Assembly: GCA_036852015.1 (NCBI GenBank)
Contig: JAANDG010000110.1
Location: 248,001-312,000 of the forward strand
Length of the DNA stretch: 64,000 bases
DNA from: Pelodera strongyloides
Taxonomy: Eukaryota > Nematoda > Chromadorea > Rhabditida > Rhabditidae
Direction: 5' to 3'
Shown: one piece after another, positions 33,032 to 45,000 of the stretch
Layout: every line of letters starts with the position of its first letter
Position numbering within the stretch: the stretch's first letter is position 1
Translations under genes and position numbers: made by a program
The notes under the pieces: generated by a model
What the model was told of the DNA's origin: nothing
What the model saw: the letters and a program-made list of their open reading frames with translations, nothing else
Database searches by the model: none

Positions 33032-36000
33032 ATGGACGCTCGATTCAGATTTCACATTCCGGAACGAGATGAGGATCTCCTACTGCCCGATCCGGAACTA
33101 TTCCATCTCTCGCGCATACCTCCAATTGGATCTGCTGTTGAAGCTCTTTACGGTGAGGTTGCCTTATTTTTACTTTCACTCACATTCAGCTGCGGATAGA
33201 GCATTAGAAAACTTGCTGCTTATGTTCTAATTGCTTTGTTTTAATTATACTCTAAGTTTGAGATCGAGAAGTTATTATTTTTGTATTAAATCACTCCTTT
33301 CAGAGTTTCCGCAGCGAATGAAATCAGAAGGGTGGTATGCAGTCTCCGAATTTTTCGAATACTTTTTCGCAATTGCAAGGAAAGGCAGTGATGTGAGTTA
33401 TGTTATGTATTGAGTACTTTATTCTGGAAGAACAAAAGCTAGAAGCGGGACTAGAGCTGCCAAGGAGAGACGAATGATGTACCAGTTGGATGAGGGCCTC
33501 TCACGGGCTCTTCACCACAGGCCATATTCACCACTCGGTTCCCCATGGGGAATTCCCGTCTTTTTCTCTGCGTGTCGCGCAGTGTCATACTATTTTCTGT
33601 CCCCAGGGAATATTTCCCTTGGGGAATCGTAGTGGTGAATGTGGCCTCTGGTATCTGCCTTTGGCTGATCGTGTAGTATTCGCGGAAAGATATTGCGTAC
33701 CGTACTGTTTCTTGAATAAGAATTATGCGTTTCTTTGAATTAGGAGCATTGTTATCCGATTCGATGAGAGACAAGAGACTGCAATAAATTAGCCAACTGT
33801 CTTGCTTGGCAGCTCTACTCCCGCTTTCTTTCGTAAAAATTCATGCATAATTATTATATTAATTTGATAGCGATAAATGTGTGCTAAGTGTACTGTAACA
33901 AACCCAAACTATGTTAGCGCTATCCCGCTATCTCGCTAACAAAGGAAACTGACATCTAACTAAAAGTCAAATTGAAGCATTATGATAATATTATACCATG
34001 ATAATAATTATACATAATTATTGTTATATTATTAACCATTATATTATATAATTAGAAGTATTATACGTTTATGCCCATTTTCAGCTGGAAGAGTGCGATC
34101 AAATTTCCGTTCGATTGAAGTTGCTTGATATTCTATTGAAAGGTTATTTCGTTTTTAGTTCTTATGACTTATGGTGTGCCAACGTCCAAAAGTTGCACCA
34201 CTGCACCTGGAGACCTGAATATGACGGTTATGATATATGGTGATAAAGCATGTATTCCACGTTCGATCCTATGAGAACACCAGTGATTACCACCCATAAT
34301 TTATTCAAAAGTTGTTGATCCTTAGTTGCTTAATGCAGTTCTGATCATCGTTTACGTTGGCCTATACATAATCTATTGATCAATTGTATTCGGGTGTGCT
34401 ATTGCAATTTGCAGTAACCATACGTCGTTTACTTTAAAAGTTGTACGTTTGCCTAATTTTACGTTATGTTGGTTACTTATCTGAGGCCATATTCACTACT
34501 CAATCCCCATGGGGAATTGCCTGTCTTTTTCTCTGGGCGTCTCACATTAGAATACTATTTTCTGTCCCCAGGGACCATTTCCCCGAGGGAATCGGAGTCG
34601 TGAATATGGCCTCAGGATTCATCTAATCTATTTCTAGCATTTCGTGCCCAGTTGGATGATCTCGGCTCTCACTTACCACTGGCATGTGAAACACACATCA
34701 GCGATCAGGCAAGCTTTTCCTATTTTGTGCCATGTGCAGCATATTTTATGAATTTGTGAGATGCTAGAATTTAGAATATATGAAGCCTTTATTGTTGACC
34801 AGTTGATGGTGTTGGGTAATGATGTAATTACTTATTCTACTATTAACGTTTAGGTAGTCGAAGAAAGCCAATCGCATGTGGATATATTGCTCATGCAATT
34901 TTATCTTTTTTGGAGGTTAAATTCGTTCCTGGAAAATGAATATGTGAAGAGGTGTGTTTAGTTTTTTTTTGAATATATTATTGTTGTTTTGCGCCGGATA
35001 AATTCCAAGCATATTTTTTTTTTAGATATCTTTATGTTTTCATTGTTGAAAGTTGAAACTAGTTGGTTTGTTCCGCATTGCATGCTGTCAAGTATCAAGT
35101 ATTAGTAATTTGAATTTTTGCCATATTATTACTTGAGTGTGTAAACTCGCCAATAAACATTATATATAGTGTTGTTACAATCTTCATTCAGGCAGAAGAA
35201 CATTGCCCCTGAAAAAGGAAAGAAAAAGGGCAAAATGGCCGAATTGGGTGGAGACGACGAGCTGAGCGAGTGGCCAAAGTACAGAGCAGTATGTTGTAAA
35301 TTATAATCAGAGTATGCTATTACGACTGTCTATTTTTTAGACTCGGACTCGGTATATTATAATATATTATATGATTAAGTCAAGTGTATGTTTCTACTTT
35401 CTACTTCAGGAACTCCTCGAGTATATGCTTGAATTTCTTGATGCAGAGGCTGTTAATAAGACAGGGAAACGTTGTAAACCGGCCATCAAATTTCTGTGGC
35501 GGCCGACTGTTGTGGACCCAGGACTACTGAAGTGAGGGTTTTACGTTATTCAAACTTCCAAAAAAAATTTACCGCTGGGGTAGGTTAGTTACAGGCGTCT
35601 CCTGTTTAGCGTGCTCTTTCGGCTTTCTCTGCTTTTGACAGGCAGCGAGGGAAGAGGGAAGGCCGAGAGAGCACGCTAAATAAGGAGACGCCTGTAACGT
35701 TAAATTTTTGTGAAGCCGGCCCCAGGAGATAACAATTTCATTTGAACATTTTTCCTTTTGAAGCGGCGTCGCACGACAGTTCATGGCGCTGCTTATTGTT
35801 CGCTTTTATTTATTTACCAGTCGGCTACAGCCGCCTGAGGCGTCTTTCCAATATTCGCTGATGGTCGCTATGTTTCACTGGGCTATATCTATAAGTAGAG
35901 GCAACTCTTTCTCGCAAGAATAGTTTCCTGGGGAAAGAACTTAGTTTCTGTTGACTATATTTCTCCTAAATTGTCTGCAACTTGCTCTACTCTAGGACAT

Positions 36001-39000
36001 CGAAAAAATTGCCAAAGCCTAAAAGCAGCTTAATATCGCGTGGCTGATACGCCGCAATGTTTCTATGGGCTATATAAGTTAGGAGGAAACATTTTTATCC
36101 AAAGAGTCTCCAGTCTATCTTTTTCTTTTTGAAACCCACACCAATACACGGGTTAGAACTTAGTTTCTGTTGACTATATTCCTCCTAAATTGTCTGCAAC
36201 TTGCTGGACTCTACAATATCGAAAAAATTTCAAATCCTAAAAAAAGGAGTGCCTGGATGATACGTCGCAATGTTTCGCTGGGCTATATAAGTTAGAAGCA
36301 AACATTTGTCGAAAGGAAATGGTTTCACTTTTGTTATTTTCCTTTTGGAACCTACACCAATATCAAACACGGGGATATAACTTAGTTTCTGTTGACTATA
36401 TTCCTCCTAAATAAGGACCGGCGCCACGGGGAACATCAAGTTGAGCACACATCGATGCCATTGACAGGGAATTATTATAATTGCGAATCTGCTTCTTGAA
36501 TTGCATGGAACAGGGATCTCGGCCTACTTGCCGCACAATCACTCGAAAGATACCCCGCAAGCATTCTGTATATGGCAGCCTTTGTGCGTTCACTGGGCGT
36601 TCCGCAGTGGAGGTGCCCTGCAGTGGGTGTTCTTTGAACTCTATCGCTCGGCATGTACTCCGCGCCCTTGGTGTACATGCAAACTTTTGTGTGGTGCTCA
36701 TGTGAGCGCTCCACAATGGCGTTGCACAGCAAGTGGATGTTCCTTGGAACATTATCGCTTCGGCCGATACTCCGCTTCCTTGGAGTATAATGCAACATTT
36801 TGTGTGGCATTCGAGTGAGCCATCCGCAATGGCGTTGGTGAGTATTGAGTATATGCAGTAGTATGCAGTCTGCGAGTGCGTAGCTCAGGGCTGGATTATC
36901 GTAGGTTGCTCAAGGTGAGGATAATCTCACGTTGAAAGGCAATACGGAAAATTTTTGTAAAATAAGAGTAAATAAAGCATTAGACGAAAAAGCGTGATTT
37001 CAAGTTTTCAAAATTGGTCGTTCTTTGAGTTTTGTGCCGTGAGTGTTCTTTGAACCCTTTGTGCCGCAGAAACGCCCGAACGATACACCACACATATTCC
37101 ACATATGCAGCCTTTTTTGGACGTTTGTGAGAGGGGCGCTCGGGAAGTGAGATGGCTCAGTGCACGGGAACGTGAACTACTGAACCAATCCTACAACCTG
37201 AGCGTAACGCACATCATCCAAACGTACATTCAAACAAACGCACAAACAAACAAACAAAGCTCCCAACTTTATATAATAAGATATTAAAAAACACCACAGT
37301 GTTTTCTTTTCGTCATTTCATCACAATGAAATGACGAAAAGAAAGTGGTATCTTACTCGTAGTGTAGTATATAACTTTTATTGTTTAGAACAGTCACTCG
37401 TATCATATTTGACTGGCTCGACTCTCCAGATAATCGTTTGAAGAGTAATGGATGGCTAGTGCAAGTATTTCGATTGTTCGTTCCGCTGTGTGTATCATTT
37501 CATCGGCACACAGGTTAGCCCAGTTAATTAATTAATGATCGATTTTCATCCTTGGGGCAAAACGTAGCGGTGCATCAACCCCTCCCCTGTCTCGAGGCAC
37601 GGGGCACGGGCGTAAATTGATCCTGCTCACCAAAATCTCTGAGGGCACGTTTGTATACGTTGAGAAGCATACCGCTAAGCTAATACACCTTACAAAATAT
37701 TGATATCATACATCATATTGATCGTGAAAATACATCATATTGATGCACACATTTATGTGTGTTAATAAATATTAAATATTTATTCCAGTCCTTGGAGCTC
37801 TGCTTTTGGAGAAAACGCTGCAACTCGAGTACGCCAGAGATTCGTATCCGTTCATTGAGGCGATTCAACGACAAACTCGGAAGGCACATCAGCCGGAAAC
37901 TACTGGAGATGTATCAGAGCGACAAAGTAAGTGATGGGCATGAAGTTGCCTTGTTTTCAAGACCTTCAAGACGTCTTTTCTCAGTCTCGTATCGTAGTGT
38001 CCTGCGAACGTACAAGATCATTTATATATGTTATATTTTTATTATATAATACAATGATATCACTTTGTTATATTTGCAATGATAAGTGCCGGTTTGCATT
38101 GCATGCATTATTTTTTAGCTGTGCACTTATACTTTCAGATGCCCTTGACGGTCTCTTGAACGGCATGCTGGCGCATGTGGTCAATTTGAATACAGGCGAT
38201 CTAAATACAGTAAACTCAAGCAGTACTTCACGTCCATTGTGTAATTTTATTCAGGTATGTGATTCTGATTCGGAAAGTCAAAATAGGAACTGTTGAGATT
38301 ATGGCGGGGTGGACTAGGACAATTTGTACAACAGTGCCTTATTTTTTTTAGAAATGACATTGAATTTATGAAACATACTGAAAGTGAAAGCTTTGTTCTT
38401 CCATTTTCTAATGAGACGTCCGAAATTATGGAAGTTGTGGAAAGCTTTACGCCTCGTGATCTGTTATAAGTATTACCTACCCTTTTTGTTATTTTCAGAC
38501 CATGTCATCACGCGCTCCCCATCTGATGATGAAGCAGATTTCTTCACTTATGAGATTCTTGAGGGAGGATGTGAGTTTCTTTAAGTTTCTTATTTTGTGT
38601 TGGTGCGCAATTACAAAATTAGCCAAATAGCATAGTGAATCGCGCACTTTGACCGCGTACGCTTACCCCGTTCCTGAACTCCGGAACTGTGCAATAGCCG
38701 TATCTAGAATTGTGTTTCAGTGTTTCTGAGGATAAATCTCTTAGTGGGCAGTGGACTGGACTTACCAGTTCGTTTTCTCGAATAAGTGCTTCATAGGAAA
38801 GTATTCCTACACATTATGTTGATGTGCGGGGTATTTTTATGCAATATGTTTTCAGTTTTCCCAATATATTTTCTTTATTCAGCCGTGGCAGCTGCGAAGT
38901 GCCGTCCTTCAAGCCATGGGTGATATTATTTGCTCGGAGGAGATGAACCATGATAGGCTACTCAATTCACACACGAAGGAAGCTCGCGATAACATGCTCA

Positions 39001-42000
39001 GGATTCTTCAGGTACTGATTTTCTTCTGAAGTGTGTATTTAAACTGCCTGGGTCTTGTTGGGAATCAGACAGTAAATGTGTATACCTTATCTTTAGTCCC
39101 TTATTCTATTTGCGAGAAGTGGAAAGGAGAAGTTCATCAGATGAACGATAGGGACTGGAAGACTGGAAAGGAAAGTGTATGACTAGGGAAGCTCAGCGGG
39201 AGAGGGTGATATTGGTATCTATCATGTTAGACTGATATAAAAGTACTTGAAATGTTTCTCGTTTTAGGAGCATCTGAAAGACGCGTCGACTCAAGTGCGC
39301 GCAAAAGTGATAACCCTCTGGAAGATGATTGCGGAGTCTGAGCGTCTGAAAGGCTATGAGACGCAATTGGTCGACAATGGAATCCTGGACGATATGGGTA
39401 GGGTTTTATTATGTGGATTGATCGATGCGTGATAAATATAGTGTGAAGGTACGTGTCACGATGGTTTCAACTCAACTTAGAGTTTAATGTCGCGCGTAGT
39501 GGTAGTGGTGATCTACCCTGAGGCCGTATTCACCAACACACAGGGAGCCCTCCCTAGGGTCACGAGGGCTCTGAACTGAACCTCTTCTGCTCCCGCACTC
39601 TACGCACTCTTTAGCTCCCTGAGGAGGCCAGGGAGGGCTCCCTGCGTGCTGGTGAATACGGCCTCTGGATTCTAGCCCTGTGGTTGAGCTCAGCGCTTTT
39701 GCGCATATGTACTGTACAGTATTCGAGATAATTATGTTACCATTCGGCCCCTTTCCAGCTGCCCGTCTTGAGGACAAACTGGTGTCAGTTCGCAAGCCGG
39801 CCATTCAGTTTATGACTGCTTTCCTCAAGAAGAATCCGTTTGGACACGATGTAGGTACTTTAGGAGACAATAAAGAATGTGTTATGTGTAGTGGCATTTT
39901 GAAAACTAAGATAAGACTAGACGTAGATGTTGTTGTTGTGAGATACTAAAATTCTTTGTTTTCTCTATCTCTATGTCCACACCTATTTGAAGGTGTTTAA
40001 ACCAGTCATTTCGCTGTAATTTGGGATTTTTGCAGTTTACCTTCAACATGAATGTGGAAGCTCTGCGTGATGCTATTAAACAACGTGACGACCTACGGAG
40101 GAATAATCCAGGTATGTATGTTGTGGTACTTGTTTGGTATGATTATCAAGTTATTTACAACTAAGTTGAAACCAGTCTCGGTCTTTTTGCATAAATTAGG
40201 CTATTTTCTATTTCAGAGAATTCCGCCCAGACGGAAGCTTTCCGGAATTTCCGCGCCGTTCTGCCCACCCTGAAGGCAAAGGTTTGTATGTTGTTTGTTT
40301 TATGTCTCAATCAAATTGCAGTTTCTTGTTTTCGTATAGGTTGGTAATGAGTATGTCTATTATAGTCGTTTTTTCTGCTTTTCTGCAATTAATGTTACTG
40401 TGTTACAGTTGGTCGCCGCGTTTGATGCAGCCGGACGCGGCGAGGTCTTCGATTTGGGGATGGACTTTGACGTGGAAGAGTGAGTCAACATAGTATACGT
40501 ACTAGTTTAGTTTTTATTAGAATAAAATTACTGTTGAATTGTGACTATTGGTTTTTTTTGAGGGGGCTCTGGATAGATAAGGTTAACGTTAAGGTTAAAA
40601 AAATATATATGAAAAGTATAATTCGGAGTTCTTTTGTATATTTCATAAAGTTATTATAATTCGGAGTTCTTCTGTATATTTCATAAAGTTATTATATTTC
40701 GGAGTTCTTTTGCATATTTCATAAAGTTATAACTTATTTTCCATTGCAGGATGTTCGATGGTCTATCCACGGCTGTGGTTCGAGACCCCGGTATAGTAGC
40801 CAGAACGATTTGTGCGTTGGCAGTCGCTGGGAAATTGCCCGGAATTGATATCAAGTCAGTTTAATATTTCTTATTTTTTATGTATTCTAGTTTCCTTAAG
40901 CCCGAAAATCTTTGATTCGACAATTAACTCTTAAAAGCTTATATTCTTATCCTACCAGTAATGATATTTCTTATACGCCCGTTTTTTTTTCAGCGAACAA
41001 GAAAAAACGGAGGTGATTGAGGAGCTGTTGAGACGTGTGGAAACAAAGTATGTGATGGACACTGTGAATGCACTCATGAATGTCAGTTTATACAAAATAT
41101 ATATGATTCAGAAACGGTAGCCTGGTCTGGAATCCTTAATTGTGATGCTAAGTGTGATAGTGGATATATGAGGCATTGACGAGTTGAATTTTGTTAGTAG
41201 CCCGAGTTCATGAATCTGTTTTCTGGGTAATTGTAATTACAAGACAATTACACAGAAAACAGTGTAGTCTAACTAACATAACTTCCAAATCATGAAGACG
41301 GAAGACCTGACCTCTTTTGAATAAAGGTCATGGTAGTGTATTAGTGTTTATATTTCTGCAATAAGTCTGCAACTTTAGGATGACCAATGGAAACTCCGGA
41401 ATGAAGAGAAAATTAGCGACTATCGTCTTCATTTAGCGGTTAAGGAGGCAAATATAGACTATTTGAGGGTGAGGATTACAATTACTGTATTGCAGATACT
41501 CATGTTTCTGTCAGATCATATATATAGGACTATGTCGGACCTTCTGATGCAAATGCAACATTGCCGTCAGTGTCATTTTTCATTACGAATTGAAGCAAAA
41601 ACAAAGGAATGAAGAAATGCATTTAATTTTCGAATATTTAAGAGTAAACTGCACACTGAAATGTCGATGGCCGAAACTCTTCAGTCTGCTCTTCGGGGAG
41701 CACTACAGGTATGAAGTTTGTTATTTTCTTCGTATTCACTAAGCAAGTTTGCTCTCTTATTGTTAGTTTTATCTTTGATCGTTTGTGCTTGCGCAGATTT
41801 TCCTATTTCCTAATGTGTAATGCCTTTCCAAATGTGTTCTTCTTTTTTCACTCTTTAGAGACGTTTCCTGTATTTGATTGTTTATAGGATAGGTGTTCTT
41901 ATGAAAACATTAATTTGTTCATTTAATTCAATGTCTTCAGGGTGACACATCGGAACTGAAAGAAGCAATCAGTTTCATTATTCAGTGCAAGAATTTCATG

Positions 42001-45000
42001 ATCAGGTTGGTTTCTTCTATGAACCTGTGAACGTATTTAGAAATTTTGTGGTTGTTGGAAGCGTTCTTTTAGGTCTTTGTACTACCGTAACCGTGCCGTT
42101 ATGGCGATGTTCTCGAATACTGTTGCAGTTAGCAGGGGTACAGGTTGGTGCGTGAAAACACGCACCAATTGGTTTTGTTCACCCGGAAACAATTCCAAAT
42201 TTATATATTTGACCGAAACATGGTGTTTTATTAAAACGGTCTATGACTAAGCTAAAGAAACCACCTCCATTTGCGCACGGAATTTATACCCTGGCAGTTA
42301 GGCACTGTTTCTAGTGTATCACCTCACGCTTGTATGTGTTATCGTTCGTAGCTTCTTTATATGACTTTTTTTTGTTCTTTTATATATGTTGCTCCTATAT
42401 TAGGGGTTCCGACGAGGTCGTCCGTGCCGTTTTCTCCCTTATTTGGCGTAATAACAACGATTACCACAAGGAAGTACTTGCAGCAGCACGTGAAATGCTC
42501 ATCTCACAAAACACGTGGGCTTTATGTTTGTATGAAGATATCGATCAATGTATTTGATTTTGTTGTTTTTTGTGGACCTAGTATGTCCGTATGTATGACT
42601 TATGAGCTTTGCCAAGTGAATATGTCCAGTAATTATAATAATTTTATATATAACTGTCAAGTTCAGCAACAAGGAGGTGGCAAATGCTTCGACTGCTGAG
42701 AACATGATGAACACGCTGAAGGGAACGAATGAGGTGAGTTATTTCTTCTATTTTTTGGTAAGCGGCATAGCATAAAACACCCCGCCAAATGTGGACGATC
42801 ACCTCCCGATCCGTAATGATTGTACGCAAATTAGTCCAAATCTCCACCCAATTCGTGATGCATTATATGCAAATTAGTCTAAATCACCTCCCCAAAATTT
42901 TGAGATGCGGACCTGATTTATTCCCTGAGTAAGCGGAGATGTTTGTGGGTAATTCACTATTTGAGTATGATTGCCTGACTTGAGTGGTTGTATATTCTTA
43001 GTGACATTCATCTTCATTCAGAGTGACTATGCTTCTGTGCAAGAGGTGATTGTGCGTCTTCTCACTCACACTGACTATAAATTGCCCAAAGGAGTGATCG
43101 ACTACACACTCGAGGTATGTTGAAGTTGGTTTCTTTCTTGTTCTTATTATTAGTTTTATTAGTGTTTTTCTCAGATATTCTTTATTCAGAGAATGTTATT
43201 GTTTGAATCCAACTGAATTAGACCTTTTAGCTGATTCAAAAGGATTCTATTACTTCAAAGGGGAAAGAAACAACGCGAATTACCAGGGAAACCAAATTGT
43301 TGGCCATGCAACTACTTGGAATATTGACAAAGTCGGTTTTTTGTTTGTATCAGCCTATCAGCATATGTTCTGACTGATACTTATGTTTAACGTTGACTAT
43401 GTTTGCAAGTTGATATGTTTCACTTGGTGTATATTTGTACCAGCCGTTCGAAGAGAATCGGCCTTCGGCCGATTGTTTCCCTATTTAAAAGAAGGATTGC
43501 TACAATTTAAAAAGTTAACTCTCGTATCTTTCTTCTCCCACACATTCACACGTCTCTGATTGTGGAAACGTATAATAATCAGTTTGGATCACCACTCGAC
43601 TAATGCTACCATGCAAATTTGCTATTGAAGGTGCTGTATGTAGGGCAGAGGATTATCATTGTGATAAGCTAGCATAGCTCAGCAGGTAGAGCGTTCGACT
43701 GTGAAGCGTGAGATTGTGTGCTGCTGTGGGTTTGAATCCCGCCAGCGGCAAAGATTTTGTATGTTCTCATTCGATTGTGAATAGAAAATTTTCTTTATGA
43801 AAGGATTTCGTTGCGTTCACACGCGGCTTCAAACAAAAAAGTAAACTCTTCTCCTTTATATAATAAGATATGAAGTTAAAATTATCCAATGTCATGTCTG
43901 AAAAAAAATTATCCAATGTCATGAATAAAGTAGTGATATTTTTTTTTTCTGTGGTATGTTTATTTTAGGAAAGGAGAAGTGGACACTGAATAGTTGGGTG
44001 ACTCAGACATTTTTCGATTTCTGATTTCTCGTTCCATTATGGGTCTGTCTGGCAGACCAGACCAGACCAGGTCTGGTCTAGTCCAGTGCGACAATTCCAA
44101 CTGGCAGACCAGACTAGACCAGAACAGGTCTGGTCTAGTCTGCCAACCTTACCTTTTATGGTTTCAGGGCCGAGCCGGAATACATGCGGAGTCGAATGCG
44201 ACAATTCCAACAAATGGTCGTTTGGAAGGACAGAGACTTTGCCACCGAAGCCGTCGAGATCATCTGGAGCATGGGCACCGAACGGACGGTATGGGTTTTC
44301 CATAATTTACGATTGTAAATAGAACACTCCGGGACTGCACACAAGAACATTATATTTTTTTAGAAATACAGTCGTACAGCATGATTGTAGACCACGTGCA
44401 ATAATACTTTACTGCCTTCGATTTCTATAGTTTTGTTTGAAATTGTTCAGGGTCCTGGTTCATCTCGACGATGTACTTCTGAAATGATTGATGTTGCGTT
44501 GAGTGTTTCAGAAAGACGATCGCGGTGAAAAGATCACTCCAGTTGTGGCTCGACAACGCTGTCTGAAACTTGATGTCAAAGACAGCTTGTTTGATTCTGT
44601 GCAGATTTATTTCTTGAAAGGTTCGATTGTTTTCTTTTCTTATACGTTCTTCTCACTTGGCTGACGCGGTAGCGAAAGAAGCTCTGCCTCTGCGTAATAG
44701 AACTTTGGGTCATTCCAGAGGCCACATTCGCCACTCAATCCCCCATTCCCTGTCTTTTTTCTCTGCGTGTCTCACAATAGAATGCTATTTTCTGTCCCCA
44801 GCCCAGAGATTATTTCCCCGAGGAAATCTGAATGTTGAATATGGCCTCTGGTTGCTTTTCTTCTTGTTCCCATTGTGCAATCATGCATTTAGAATTTAGT
44901 GGATCAGTAAGTGTGTTTCCATTTTATGATTGTAGAGTTTCTGTCGACCGACTGTCAGAACTTCTCTGTTGTGTGTCGGCGATGCCTGAATTTGATGTTT

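Noticed and set aside
36396..36818. Overlapping 105-118-codon frames on both strands
   Set aside because: They cover a diverged tandem repeat inside a condensin intron, and the frames are open on both strands at once, as expected from repeat composition.
43440..43500. Hairpin GAATCGGCCTTCGGCCGATT
   Set aside because: A short perfect hairpin in a condensin intron. A bacterial-type terminator makes no sense here, and I saw no second copy.
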